The notes: generated from the sequence alone by a model not told the origin. A DNA stretch of 64,000 bases from Viola odorata (GCA_963691705.1 OY829537.1:60426304-60490303); one strand, 5' to 3'; shown: positions 41,247 through 53,796, counted from the first letter of the stretch. Numbers and translations are program-made.

Positions 41247-42782
41247 CTATTCCAAGACCTCATCATCTGCCCGGGCTTGCATACTCAAAGTCCGTCGGAC
41301 AACCAGGCTTCGGGGAATCTCTAACGGGGCATACTCAGCTTCTTCCTCAAATTCGGCTTCTTCTTCCCTCTCAGATTCCTCGTCTTCACTTACTATCTCC
41401 CCTCCTTCTCGAACCAAGATGATACGACGGTTTGGACATTCGGCTCTCATGTGTCCTTTACCGCCATATTTGAAACACTCAATTGATCGGCTTGGGGTTC
41501 TGTGGGTTGTGTTTGGTGTTGTGGAGGTATTTTGGGACATGTATGGCTTGGGGTCGGGTGATTTAGTGTCGTTTGGTCGGGAGTCAGTTGATTTTGGGTA
41601 GTTCGTTTTAGAGGTCTTTGTTTGCCAAGGCTTTTTAGTATTTGTCACAGAGTGTGGAGTAGTAGTATTGACAAAGTTTCAGGGTTTAGAGCTTACTTGG
41701 CGTTCTAGTTTTAGGGCTAGGTGATACATCTCCTCGAGTGTATTGTAGGGAAGGAAGTCCAACTGTTGGGAGATTTCCTTGCGAAGACCACCAAGAAATC
41801 GGGCCATGGTTGCCTCACTACCCTCTCGTACATCCAATCGCGTCAACATGGACAACATCTCATGGTAAAACTCCGTGACACTTTTACTTCCTTGATACAA
41901 TCGTTGGAGTTTCTGATGTAAATCTCAGAGGTAGAAGACTGGCACAAACCGTCGCCGTATCTCTTCTACCAGTTCAGTCCAAGTCGTTATTGGTGGTTCA
42001 CCATCTAATCTCCGGTTGACCAAGACTCTCTCCCACCATTGTATCGCCAAACCTGTGAACTCAACAACAGCCAGACGACACTTCTTTTCTTCCGAATATG
42101 GGTAACAGGTAAATATCCTTTCCATCTTACTTTCCCATTCATAATAAACATCGGGGTCTTCTTTACCCTCAAAAGAGGGTATAAATAATTTAATATTGGA
42201 AGTATTATCATACCGTTCCTCATGTCGAGGTGCCCTTCGAGCCTCCCTTAGAGGTTCGTGTCGTGGTGTGCCAAAGAAAGGCGTTTGGCGTGATGGAATG
42301 TATGGGTTGGACACGGCTGGATGTATTAGTGGTGGCGCGTAGGAGTTCGCCTGGTGAAGTGGGATACTGGGTCCTCGGTTAGACGTGTTATTCCGATGTC
42401 GGTTTAGGACAGGTGGCGCTAGTGGCTGGGATGTGTGAGGCATGTTAAAGGGTTGGCGGTTGTGTGATTGGCGATCCTCCTCATTGTCACTACTATCAGT
42501 ATGGGCATAGATACCTTCAGTGTTGCTATTAACGGGAGGACTATATAGGAGTTGATTCCTTAGGTCGGTGGATCGGGTTCTTTGTTGGAAGTGGGGAAAT
42601 GTAGGGGTTCTTTGTAGTAGTGGTGTTTGTAGTGGTGGGGGTGTTTGGGCTTGTCGAGTTTCGATGGCCTCGAGTCTAGCCATCATTTTCTCCAATATGG
42701 AGCTAATGTGGCTCATGTTTGGATCGGGTGGTGGGGTTGGTACTTCCGAATGTTCTTCGGTAATGGTAGGGTCGTTGGACAT
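41247..42782 (-). pseudogene. CRM-like gag
   Basis: ATG 42782 (MSNDPTITEEHSEVPTPPPD) opens an N-terminal Pro/Gln/Arg-rich region and a gag core KLFIPSFEGKEDPDVYYEWE, AIQWWERVLVNR and EEIRRRFVPVFY. The frame breaks near 41925; FYHEMLSMLTRLDV and MARFLGGLRKEI follow in another frame to 41679. Then comes a zinc knuckle CFKYGGKGHMRAEC near 41455 with Tyr instead of the second Cys, and an acidic tail. The missing Cys and at least two frameshifts argue against a working product. Confidence 0.75.
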
Positions 42783-43525
42783 GATGTGTACCTGCACAAA
42801 GAAAATAAACACAAAGGAAAACTAAAAGTTGTTTGTTAGTACCCTCCCTCACGTGTTTACACTCTTCTCTCTATTGTTCTCACCAAAATCACACAAAAAT
42901 AAACAAATACACTTAAAGCCAATTTTAGTGTTAAAAAAATATGACTCAAAGAATGATGAGCACTTTGGTGACACACAATAAAAACTGGGTACACAAAGAA
43001 GCTATGGAAAAATTAAGGTAAATAACACGAACAAAATGAGATTGTGCAATTACCTTAATTTGGAATGGAAGAGATATGAGGAACAATAATGAAAACTTAC
43101 AAAGACACGAATGAAGAATGGCGCAAAAGGATTTGTGTTTCGGAAGCTGAAAGAAAGCTTGACTCGTCCAATGGTAGTCCACGTCAAGTGTCGAAAAGCT
43201 TACCTAGCGATCTTGTCCCTTGCTTTTGACTTGTGTTGATCGTTCTTTTCTTTTCTTTTCTTTTCTTTTCTTTTTTTTGTTATATATATATATACACAAT
43301 ATATATTTTTTTTTTTTATCTCTCTTTTTTTTTTTTTTTTTATATCACAAGTGAAGGGACGCTCGGATCGCAAATAGATAACAAAGAAAATAAAATTTGT
43401 GTTAGTGGACAAATTTATACAATGGACAAGACGAAGGAGTAATGAATTCGAAAAAATGGAAAAAGGAATTGATTTGCGATTTTATCGTTTACCAACCTTC
43501 GAGACAGCCGAGCTTCGCTACCACG
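42783..43525 (-). other. CRM-like leader with simple repeats
   Basis: No gene. Contains (TTTTC)n at about 43240-43276, then (TA)n and two poly-T runs to about 43342. The primer site lies at 43512-43523. Confidence 0.7.
43512..43523 (-). other. CRM-like primer-binding site
   Basis: Minus strand TGGTAGCGAAGC, two bases after LTR end CCTATCA. Similar to the initiator-methionine site and to 5260-5271. Confidence 0.7.
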
Positions 43526-44445
43526 TGATAGGATCCTTCGATGTTGAATTGCAAGGAACTAGTCTCCATTGGGGATGGCTCGGATGATTGATGGATGAAG
43601 GATTGATGACTTCAGGAGTTAGGCGCAGCGGGAATTTGTAATGGAAAGATGTATGAATTTTAGAAAGGTGTATGGAAAAATAAGGGAATTTTAATTCAAG
43701 ATTAATGGTTCTTGAATCGGGAATTTTAGAAGTGAAATATGGATGATAATATGAACAAGTAAATTCAAGAAAACCCTCTCGTTAACAAAGAACGAGCAAC
43801 CTTTCTATATTGAATATACTTGAAATATCGAACTCAAACTTGCAATGAATTTGCTAGCTTAAGATCGAAAGTTTACAAGAAATTTAGGGAAAGAAAGTAA
43901 GAAATTACAAGAATTAAACTAAAATTGGCTTAAAGCATGATAATTATCAATGATCAAAAAATGAGTGTTAAAGTAAACTAAACATATCTATTTATAGCTG
44001 CCAAATTCCAAGCCTTGGAATTAATTCAGCCCTCACTACCGGATTCTGTGGACGACGTGGGCGCTGGACGTGTGGAGCAAGGCCTGGTCTTGTGGCATCG
44101 TGGGCTGGGACGTGTGGAAGCAGCGTTGGTGGGCGCAGGAGTGGGCTGCTGCTGGAATGACGTCGTGTGCTGCTGCTGCGTGCGTTGATGGGTTGCTGCT
44201 TGCTTGCTGCGTGCTGGGCTGGGCTGGACAGTGGGCCCTGGCTAGCGTCTGGGCTGCTGCTGCTGGTCTTGGGCTGAATGGAGTTTGTGCATACATTCTC
44301 CTTTGGTCCTTGGATTTGTATGCATGAACTCCATTGATCCTTAGACTTTGGGTGATCCTCCTCGTAGCGTAAATGTTGGAGAATAAGCGCTACGAGATTT
44401 TGACGTTGGCTTCTAGTACGCGATGCGATCGGCGCGATCGTATCA
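43526..44445 (-). repeat. CRM-like element 5' LTR
   Basis: 920 bp, same ends and length as 36903-37822, about 16 differences by eye. Confidence 0.9.
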
Positions 44446-44450
44446 TCCGG

Positions 44451-47400
44451 TGTCGCCAGCGGAAGGTTCTGTAGCCGTATTACACCATAGAATGGATGAG
44501 ATGATGTTGCTGTTGTCGAGCCTAGCTGGGCAGCCAAGGACTTATTCTCATCCATTGCCGAATTTCTCAACACCACAAGTCACTCTGAATCCGTTCGCCT
44601 CGCTACCTCAAGTGTCGCAACCTTTGCCTCCGCCACCGCTTTTTGGTCCTGAAATGGGAAGGAGCCAGCCTGTCCCCCAGAGGGTGCGGTCGGAAGTGGT
44701 TCCAAGAAGAGAAGAAGGACTCATGGAAAATTTCAAAAGGGAAGATGACCCGGGGATGGGGCATAGCTTGGCAAGAAGTCGGTCACATCGAAGGGCCAGA
44801 GAGTCAGAGGATAGGCGGAGTCGGGACCGGTCGCCACCGAAAAATCGGTCCGTACGAGGTCCTCGCAGTAAGCAAGAAAGGGAACCACGTCGAGGTTCTC
44901 CATCCGCGACTTCGGCTCGGCGGAGAGAGAAGGACGATGATCCTAGGAATCCATTGAGCCACCGGGTGCGACAACATCAAGTAAGCCGAAGGATTAAACT
45001 GCCCACGGAGCAGTATGATGGGACAAAGGATCCCGTTACTCACCTAAGCCGAGTGAAGGATTTTGTGAAGATTCAGACTCGAAGAGATGAAGCTTTGTGT
45101 CAGCTTTTTGTCCTCACACTCACGGGAGCGGCCAGGAAATGGTTTGAAGGATTGACAGCTGGATCCATAGACACTTTTGCCGCCTTGGAAGAGCGATTCC
45201 GTAGCCGGTTCAGTACCTCGATTCCCCTTAAGAAATCTTCAGCGGATTTATTTGATATAAGGAGGAAGAAGGGCGAATCCTTGAAGGCTTACTTAGAGCG
45301 GTTCAATGTAGAAATGGTTGTAATGACGAACGTCACCGTGGAAATTGCGGTGGAAGCAATGAAGAGGAACTGTAGCTACGACAAGCTGGAGGACACGTTA
45401 TTGGTCGATCCACCGGCAACATTAGACCTGTTACGAATCCGGGCAAATAATTTCGCCAGGATGGAAGAAGCCGATTACTAGAGGAAGAAGAGGGACAGAG
45501 AAGTGTCACCTCCGGTAAAAAAGAATGAGGAAAAATCTCGTAAAGAATACTCCTCAAAGAAGTCAGGGGGCAAAACGGAGCGGGGATCTTCGTCACTGTC
45601 ACTACCCAGGGCTGAGATACTGGCTATTATTGAGCGGAAGGGATTGCCAATCAAGTACCCAATTCATAGACCTGGAATGGACTTGGGAAGACGGAAGGAT
45701 CAGTAATGTCGTTTCCATAAAGCAAACGGGCATGACACTGAGCGATGCCAGGCGTTAAAACTAGCGATTGAGAGACTGATGGAAGAAGGCTATTGGGGAG
45801 AAACAGCAACCCAAGGACGTCGTCATGAAACAGAAAGGCGACATGAAACCGATAGGGAGGAAACGAGGAATAGGGAGTCTACGGAGATACCCGTTACCGA
45901 CCGGCGAAAGGACAAGTCCAAGGAGGTTGCCTCGGCAACAATGAGGGATTTCCCGTTAATCTCTTTAATAGCGGGTGGAGCCGAGAGCGTGAAAGGATCC
46001 ACTAGTACTGCGGCAAAGGGAGACGAGGAATCCTTGGTGGGAGAAAAAAGGAAGAGAGTGGAGTCTTTGAAAGAAGGTATGGATTTTGACATGCTAGATC
46101 GTATGGTGATTTCGTTCTCAGAGGAGGATGAGATGGGGGTCGTATACCCTCAAAATGACGCTATGGTGACGACAACGGTTGTAGGAGGTTACCGTGTCGC
46201 GAGAACTCTAGTTGATAACGGCAGTACCGTCAACCTTTTGTCGTACAAGGCATACAAGGCGATGGGCCGCCCTGAATCTGAGTTGATATCGTGTCCCAAG
46301 CCTATCATCGGATTTGACGGGATCCCTATTCCTGTGGTAGGAATAACGTATTTTTCTTTGTTCTTTTTGGAGGATACGGGAATGAGGACTGTGGAGCAGT
46401 TGTTCATGATAGTAGACCTCAATCTACCGTACAACGGGATCTTGGGCCGGCCATTTCTCAATGCGTTTGGGGCGGTCATATCCCAGCGCCACTTGAAGCT
46501 GAAGTATCCTTCGTGGGATGGGGTTGTTACTATCAGGGGAGATCAAAAGTTGGCCGCAGAATGTTACCTGGTAATGACCAGTGGGGCCACTGATCATTAT
46601 GTTTGTGTCACCTCAGACCCGTTTGATCAGCCAGATGAGAGGAGAGCCCAGCCGGTAGAGAAAATGGTGCCGGTGCCCGTTGGGGGGACACTGGGTGGTC
46701 ATTGCTTGGTTAGTGAAAAATTAACGCCAGAAGAGCGGGCGTAGCTAGGACAGCTATTGGAGAAGTGTGCGGGGAGTTTTGCATGGACATCGGCAGATAT
46801 GCCGGGCATTTCTAGAGAAACAGTAGAGCACCGTTTGAATGTAGACCGGACTGCGAAGCCGGTGCAGCAAAAATGGCGATCTTTCTCGAAAGAGAAGGCA
46901 GACGCTATCGAGAAGGAGGTGGCCAAACTCCTCAAGGCAGGCTTCATTAGAGAAGTCCAGTACCCTCCTTGGTTGGCCAATCCGGTAGTTGTACCCAAGC
47001 CTAACGGGGAGTGGAGAATGTGTATTGACTTTATGGACTTGAATGAAGCATGCCCGAAAGATTGCTATCCACTTCCTCGAATCGAGTAGTTGGTAGACCA
47101 AACGGCGGGGTATGAGTACTTAAGTTCGCTAGACGCCAATTCTGGTTACCACCAGATTCCGATGGCAGTAGAGGACGAAGAGAAAACAACTTTCATAACC
47201 CCGAAAGTGACCTACTGTTACACAGCCATGCCATTTGGGTTGAAGAATGTTGGAGCAACTTTTCATAGGACATCGAACAAAATTTTTGAAGCCCAAATTG
47301 GGAAAAATATGGAGGTATACGTTGATGACATGCTGATAAAGAGTAGAAGTTTTGAGGCACATTTGGCAGACTTGAAAGAAGCATTTGAGGTTATGAACCG

Positions 47401-49975
47401 GTATGGGATGAAAGTTAACCCCAAAAAATGCCTGTTCGCTTTTCAAACGGGTAAATTTCTAGGCTACGTCGTTAGCCGGAAGGGTATTCAGCCGAATCCT
47501 TCGAAACTGCGCGCGGTTCATGATATGATATCACCCCGTAACATAAAGGAGGTGCAAAGGCTTACCGGGAGGGTTATTGCGTTGAGTCGGTTTATATCCA
47601 AGCAGGGTGAGAGGTGTTTGCCCTTTTTCAAACTGATTAGAAAGAAGGCCCCGTTTGGTTGGACGGAGGAATGTGAGAAGGCTTTCGTTCAGTTAAAAGA
47701 GTATCTATCGTCAGATCTATTGCTCACCTGGCCAAAAGAGGGGGATACGTTGTATTTATATTTGGGAGTGGCTGAGGAGGTCGTTAGCGTGGTACTTGTG
47801 CGTGACGATGAAGGAATCCATCGACCCATTCGTTTCGTGAGTAGAATCCTGAAAGACGCGGAGCTGAGGTATGGCCGAATAGAGAAGGTAGTATATGCTT
47901 TGGTGTAGGCAACAAGGAAAATGAACCGGTATTTTCAGGCATATTTGGTCATTGTATTGAAGAACATGCCTCTGAAGCGAATACTCAAGAAACCCGAGAT
48001 ATCTGGTAGAATGGTTATATGGGCTTTTGAATCGGAGCAATACGGTTTGCGTTACCAAACGCGCCCGTCAATCAAGGCTCAGGCTTTAGCTGACTTTGTG
48101 GCTGAGTGCACTTTCCCAGAGACGTCCTTGATAGAGCAAGGGGCAACGGTTGACGACCTTTCTTTGCAAACGGAGATATATGGAGACACGTGGACTATTC
48201 ACGATGATGGGGCAAAAAATCAGGAGTCGGCAGGAGCAGGCATTATCATCACTGGACCAGATGGGGTCAAGATGAGATATGCCCTGAGAATTTTGAAACC
48301 ACTCTCTAACAACACAGCTGAGTATGAGGCGTTGCTTACGGGGTTGCGCATTGGGAAGGAATTGAGTACCAGAGGAGTTCATGATCAGGAAGAAAGTGGC
48401 GATCTCCGTTTGAGAATCCACGAGGATTCTAAGCTGGTAGCGGACCAGGTTAATGGTATTTCTCAGGCTAAAAACCCCATGATGATCAGGTACTTAGAAA
48501 AGGTGCAGAAAGAGTTGACAATAGTCAAGGAGATGGGGATACGGGTTGACATCGAGCACCTCCCGCGAGAGGAGAATTCAGAGGCAGATGAGATTGCAAA
48601 GTTAGCTGCTGATCCGGTAGCAGTCATGCCAAAGGATGTCTTGATAGAGAAAATATTGACACCATCATTCATGGAGGAACAGTTATCCTTGTGTGTTGTA
48701 ACGGGTGAAAGCGATTGGTGAGTACCGGTTATTGATTACCTTAAGCATGGGAGGTTACCGGAGGATCGAAAGGAAGCAAAGAAAATATTGAAACGGGCAG
48801 ATAGATGTTCTCTGTATAACGATGAGCTCATTCGTCGTTGTTTTACTCATCCCGCGGCCAAGTGTATCTCGGAAGAAGAAGGTCAATACGTGCTAAGGGA
48901 AATTCATGAAGGCATCTGTGGGATGCACGTGTCAGGAGGAACCATGGCAGCGCAGGTATTACGACTGGGCTTCTATTGGCCTACGATAAGAGGAGACTGT
49001 GACCAATTTGTGCGCACATGTAAAAAGTGTCAGGAGTTTGCAAGAATTCCAAGACAACCAGCGGCAGACATAACGGGGTTAATCAGTCCGTGTCCGTTTG
49101 CTCAGTGGGGGATTGATATTTTGGGACCGTTTCCGAAATCCCGATCTCAGTTGGAGTATGTGATAGTCGCGGTAGACTACTTCACTAAGTAGGCTGAAGC
49201 GAGGCCGTTAGCAAGAATAACGGCCGAAATGGCATGGCGCTTCTTTTTGACTCAAGTCATCTACCGGTTTGGAATTCCTCGAATTCTTATCAGTGATAAC
49301 GGTACTCAGTTCAAAAGCAAGTACTTTCAAGAAAAATGTCAGTCCTTGGCTATCGAACAAAGGTTTACGTCGGTGGCACACCCGCAGACAAACGGTCAAA
49401 CCAAAGTGACACACAGAACAATCTTGAGTGGAATCAAGAAGAACTTGGAGGGTGCACGTAGAAGGTGGGTGGACGAGTTGCCAAACGTCATGTGGGCTTA
49501 CCGGATGACAGAGAAAATGAGCACAGGAGAGACACCATTCGCGTTGACCTATGGAACTGAGGTAGTAACTCCGGTAGAGTTGGGAGTCATTAGTTTGCGA
49601 GTAGAACATTTTGAGGAGGAGCGAAATCAGGAATTGCTACAAGCACATCTTGATTTGTTACCGGAACTTCGCGAGCAGGCGTTCCTGAAGAACCTGCATT
49701 ATAAGCGCAAGATGGCGAAATATCACAACCGAAAAGTGAAGGAGTGGCTGCTGAAGGTGGGCGATCTGGTTCTGCGCAGCAGACAAGCAGCAGGACAGGA
49801 AATGAGAAAATTGAGTCCTAATTGGGATGGGCCGTACCGGGTCACACGAGTTGTGGGTGGGGGCGCATATCATCTTGAAGAAGAAGATGGTACCCCGTTA
49901 CCCAACTCCTGGAACATTGTCAACTTAAAATTATATCATCCAAGAGCGGATGTGTTGTTTGTACTTTCTGAATAA
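44451..49975 (+). pseudogene. Tat-B gag-pol after the nested insertion, one frame with seven stops
   Basis: gag core LSHRVRQHQVSRRIKLPTEQ, IQTRRDEALCQLFVLTLTG and LKAYLERFNVEM; knuckle [14 protein letters not shown] (45707-45748); protease VDNGSTVNLLSY (about 46212); RT EVQYPPWLANPVVVPKPNG, SLDANSGYHQIP and VYVDDMLIKS (about 47318); RNase H FVSRILKDAELRYGRIEK; second RNase H WTIHDDGAKNQESAGAG and LSNNTAEYEALLTGL; integrase zinc HEGICGMH/CKKCQEF, WGIDILGPF, ISDNGTQF and NWDGPYRVTRVVG. In-frame stops at 45479, 45704, 46742, 47087, 47906, 48719 and 49190; the final stop is at 49973. Five of the seven sit where Tat-A has Gln or Trp. No frameshift was found. Confidence 0.85.
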
Positions 49976-50125
49976 ATGAGTAACACCGTGGACGTAGGCA
50001 TTTTTGGCTGAACCACGTTAAAAAATATGCATGTATATGAGTTATTTATTTTGTGCAGGATAGGGGGCAGTACGCAGTGAGGCTGCTAGGATCTGTCTCA
50101 TTCTGGTTACAACGATGACGATATT

Positions 50126-50760
50126 ACCGGTCTTTTGAGAAGACGGTAATAGGATAAAAAGCCTCATGAGGATCCATCGTCATCTTGGTTAAGATGAGTG
50201 TATGGTAGTGACGGTCCTTGGGGGTGTTACCGGTCTTTTGAGAAGACGGTAGCATGGTCCATTGTAAAAATAAAAAGCCTCATGAGGATCCATCGTCATC
50301 TTGGTTAAGATGAGTGTATGGTAGTGACGGTCCTTGGGGGTGTTACCGGTCTTTTGAGAAGACGGTAATAGGATAAAAATCCTCATGAGGATCCATCGTC
50401 ATCTTGGTTAAGATGAGTGTATGGTAGTGACGGTCCTTGGGGGTGTTACCGGTCTTTTGAGAAGACGGTAGCACGGTCCATTGTAAAAATAAAAAGCCTC
50501 ATGAGGATCCATCGTTATCTTGGTTAAGATGAGTGTATGGTAGTGACGGTTCTTGGGGGTGTTACCGGTCTTTTGAGAAGACGGTAACATGGTCCATTGT
50601 AAAAATAAAAAGCCTCATGAGGATCCATCGTCATCTTGGTTAAGATGAGTGTATGGTAGTGACGGTCTTTAGGCGTGTTACCGGTTTTTTTGAGAAGACG
50701 GTAACATTGTCCATTGTAAAAATAAAAGGCCTCATGAGAACCCCGTTCGGGCTCGTTTTC
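50126..50760 (+). repeat. Tat-B 3'-region tandem repeat, alternating 103- and 116-bp units
   Basis: ACCGGTCTTTTGAGAAGACG recurs at about 50126, 50229, 50345, 50448, 50564 and 50680, steps 103, 116, 103, 116, 116. The longer units carry an extra GGTCCATTGTAAA-type segment. Each unit holds the inverted pair TTACCGGTCTT / AAGACGGTAA around TTGAG, able to form a hairpin. Confidence 0.9.
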
Positions 50761-50777
50761 GTTTGGACTTCGGATAA
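50745..50777 (+). other. Internal copy of the motif that abuts Tat 3' LTRs
   Basis: GTTCGGGCTCGTTTTCGTTTGGACTTC then GGATAACA, against the true border 54214-54241, ...CTCGGGCTCGTTTTCG...GGGCTTC then TAATAACA. It lies at the end of the tandem repeat, 3.4 kb before the real 3' LTR. Confidence 0.6.
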
Positions 50778-51075
50778 CATGGTCCATTTTAAAACGGTGA
50801 GATGGCAATACGGACATTTTCTGTTGACAGGCAAAGTAGTTGGTGCAAACGGAGTTTTGCACACGGAAAGAAAAATGAGCAGATTGTGCAGGGAAGCAGG
50901 CACAATTGTTTTGAGTTAAAAATGTAAGGGAGAGTCTGCTAGAAGAAAGTAAAGTATAACGGAATGAAAGCAAGGGAGTAACAATACAAAGTTATAATAA
51001 GAGAAAGTTTAATACATCCCGATAGCATAAGTAGTTACAAAAAATCCTACTGAAAACTAGAGAAGTAAAAGGAAG

Positions 51076-53676
51076 TCAAGACGTTTGGGGAGGTTGTTGA
51101 TCTTCATCCACGGCATTGTCGTCTGCACTGGGGTTGCCGGCACCATCAGTTACACTTGGGTTACCAGCCTCACCAGTTGTTTCAGCACCTTCAACAGGAC
51201 CGACCTCTGTGCCGTCATAATCTTCATCATCATTGCCCACCTCGACGTCGTCTTCTGCGTCATCAGAATCCCCTAAGTCGTCTTCATCGTCGAAAGGAGC
51301 ATTGACGATTTCTTCAGTAAGTGCCCGGCACCTGGTGTTTGCATATTCCCCGGCCCTGATAGCGTCAAAATTGATAGGACCATAGTAATCCACGCAACCG
51401 GTAATGGCCGCACGGGCAGTGGCGTTTCTCCAATTCTCTATATGAGTAGGGACGGCATCTAGAAGCATTTGTTTTTCCGTCACATCCTTTTGAAGAGTGA
51501 ACAACCCTTGACGGCGTAAGTCCAGTTCTCGCTCCATGGACTCTTTTTGAAGAGTGAGTTGTTCTTGCAGGGTAGACACCGTTTCATTCTTCAGCTTGAT
51601 GTCATCAGTCAACTCTTGGACAGAGGTGGCGAGGGTTGTTTCTTTTTTCTTCGATTCCTCTAGTTCTGCCATGAGCTGGCTGATGGTGTCGTTAGCTTTT
51701 TGTTGAAGAACAGTGGCCTTGGAAAGCTTTTCCCTTAAGGATGTGACGTCTGCGTGCAGTTGGTCAAGGTAGTCCACTTGTTTGTTGTTTCGGCTGGCGA
51801 CCGTCTCGTACAGATATTGGGCAGTAGCCATCATGGTATAGGCGGTGCTGCAGAAGTAGTCCAATTGGGCACTAAAAGGGGCCTTTTGGTAGTTGGCTCT
51901 GTCGACTTCGCAGGTCATCATTTCAGACATCAGACGACCCATTTGGACATCCCGGTAGCTGGGTTCGGATACCCCAAGAGCAAGGCAACTGCTCTGGGCA
52001 AAGTTCAGCAAGTCTATCTTGCCTAGGGGAGTGTCAGGGAATTAAGGGTCACAAACGGTAACTTAGAGATTGGGCAAAGGAAGCACTCTGAAATCGTCTA
52101 CGGTGAAGGTAGGATCAGAGGTACCGGGAGAAAACCCAAGAACGCGGTCACCCAAGTTACCATCAGAAGGCGCTGACCTCTTCGAGCGCCGCTTGCGAAG
52201 AAGAGGCTCTAGTTCAAAAGGGTCTTGGGCATTCGGTGCGAGGAGGCTGGTGGAAGATGTTGACATGACGGTTGCGGCATTTTCAGGGGCGTTGATGGTG
52301 GCAGCTGCGGGAGTTGAAGAAGAAGGAAGAGGATCTTCACGAGTCGCATCTAGAGAAGTATTGTCTAGAGGGGCGGTAGAAGTATTCGGGGGAGGTTCCA
52401 AAGGAGCGTTAACGGAAGGAGTAGTTTCCGGTTCTGGCACGCGTGGAGAAGAAGGATGGAGATTGATTATTGCTGTGTCTTTAGGAAGATGATCTTCTCC
52501 GGAAGTATGAGGCCTTTGTCTCTTTTTGGAAGGACCTTTCTTTGCCAGTTTCTTCTTAGCGGCTTGGGCAAAGCCGACGCAGGATTGAAGAGGCATATCG
52601 TCTTCAGTAGAGCAGTCTACAACGGTAACAACGATGGGGGAATGGATTGGTCTGCACTAGCTGCAACTTCCTTAGCCACTAGTGGGTCAATAGCTTCCGC
52701 GATATCTCTGTCAGAAACTTGATCGATGTCGGTGTCGGTAGGATCGTTAGAAGCAGAGGCAGCTTGGGGTGAAGGACGAGGAATGCTAACAGTAATCCTT
52801 CCGAAGCCGGTAGCTCCAGTTCTTTTTCTTTTCGGAATGCGAGGTCGAGCTACGACTCCTGTCTTTTCTCATCGTTTCATGCACGTGGGTTTCCAGCCCG
52901 GGGGAACATCTGCCAGAGAGCACAAAGGAAAATATAAGGGTCAGAAAAAGAAGTATAACAGGGAGAAATCCTAGGGGCTCACCCTCACGGCAGTCTTTAA
53001 GAGGGACACCGGTAGCCAACTTTTTGACGTGAAACGGAGTTTGCACGGCAACAAGTTTGGCAATATTCTTTGTTTCGTCTTCAGCAAGATTGCCGGGGAG
53101 CCTCCAATCATTTTCGGCAATAGTAAAGTTAAAATCAGGCCTCCACATGGTTTCCTTGAATTCCATGACAAAAAAGTTTTCTTTCCATCCTTTTACGGAA
53201 TCTTCGATTTTCTGAAAATTTCGGAGAAATGGGAAGATTGAGTCCGTGAACCATCTGGGGCTGAAGCCGATCACTCCTTTGCGGCAGTGCATGGCAAAGA
53301 AGTGGCGGAAGAGTCGAAGAGAGGGTTCTACCCCATAGATTCTGCAGATCCGGATGAAGGCATAGATACAGCTCCAGGAAGGAGGGGTTATCTGAATTGG
53401 GTTAAGTTGGCTATATTTCAAGAGGTCTTCCACCATTTTTTCAACGGGAAAATAGAACCCATAGGAAAAAAAATTAGTGTACATTATGCAGTAGGTTCCC
53501 GACATTGTACTGGTCATCCTAAGGTTTGGACCGGCAACATGAGCGTGGCAGCTGTCAGGGAGTTGAACTTTCAGGCTTTTGAGAATGGCTGTTAGGGTTG
53601 TCTCTTTGATAATGACGGAGGGGATGAGTTCCATCTTTTCTATAGCTTGAGCAGTGGAGCGTACACGACTAGCCAT
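51076..53676 (-). pseudogene. Antisense gene of Tat-B with intron, related to antisense gene I of Tat-A
   Basis: Exon 1 starts at ATG 53676 (MASRVRSTAQAIEKMEL) and contains YFPVEKMVEDLLKYSQ, LNPIQITPPSWSCIYAFIRI and FSPRWFTDSIFPFLRNFQKI, parallel to Tat-A (YQLNPAQITPNSWSVIGAFI). It ends CREG with a 73-bp intron 52910-52982: GTGAGCCCC at the start, CTTTGTGCTCTCTGGCAG at the end, phase 1. Exon 2 continues as DVPPGWKPTCMKR, matching KPGWLPECMRKGK of Tat-A, then meets a TGA. Later pieces 52063-52596 (basic, Ser/Pro-rich) and 51076-52022 (coiled coil, acidic tail) lie in other frames. The last follows an acceptor-like CACTCCCCTAG. Function unknown; a nuclear or DNA-associated role is only inferred. 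Confidence 0.65.
52910..52982 (-). other. Spliceosomal intron in the Tat-B antisense gene
   Basis: Donor GAGG/GTGAGC and acceptor GCTCTCTGGCAG/ATG on the minus strand. Removing 73 bases joins codon phase 1 to a two-base exon start and continues the conserved PPGW-x-P-x-C-M motif. Confidence 0.7.
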
Positions 53677-53773
53677 GGGTGAAAATGAGAGTAAAAAGGA
53701 AGGAAAGACGGGATGGTATACCTTGGAATGCAGAAGAAGCGGCGGCACAGCGAGGAAGTCCTTGAAGAAGAGC

Positions 53774-53796
53774 GACTGGCAACTTAGGGTTTTTTA
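53774..53796 (-). promoter_or_regulatory. Telo-box-like leader element of the Tat-B antisense gene
   Basis: Minus strand CTAAAAAACCCTAAG about 110 bases before the ATG. AAACCCTAA boxes are common near plant transcription starts. A CCATAAAAG TATA-like word lies a further ~55 bases upstream. Confidence 0.3.

Larger units (their letters stand above)
36903..44445 (-). mobile_element. CRM-like chromovirus (Ty3/gypsy) nested in Tat-B gag
   Basis: LTRs 36903-37822 and 43526-44445 (920 bp each) begin TGATACGATC and end GGATCCTATCA on the minus strand. Flanks are CCCGG (36898-36902) and TCCGG (44446-44450), a target duplication with one change. Internal order gag, protease, RT, RNase H, integrase. 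pol reads across the polypurine tract into the LTR as in CRM chromoviruses. The LTRs differ at about 16 sites by eye (about 1.7%), so it is younger than Tat-B. gag, protease and RT carry frameshifts. Confidence 0.9.

Noticed and set aside
43233..43412. Lys- or Phe-rich short frames on both strands
   Set aside because: Translation of (TTTTC)n, (TA)n and poly-T simple sequence.
50189..50973. Repeated minus-strand frames ending RPVTPPRTVTTIHSS
   Set aside because: Translation of the 103/116-bp tandem repeat units, not a gene.
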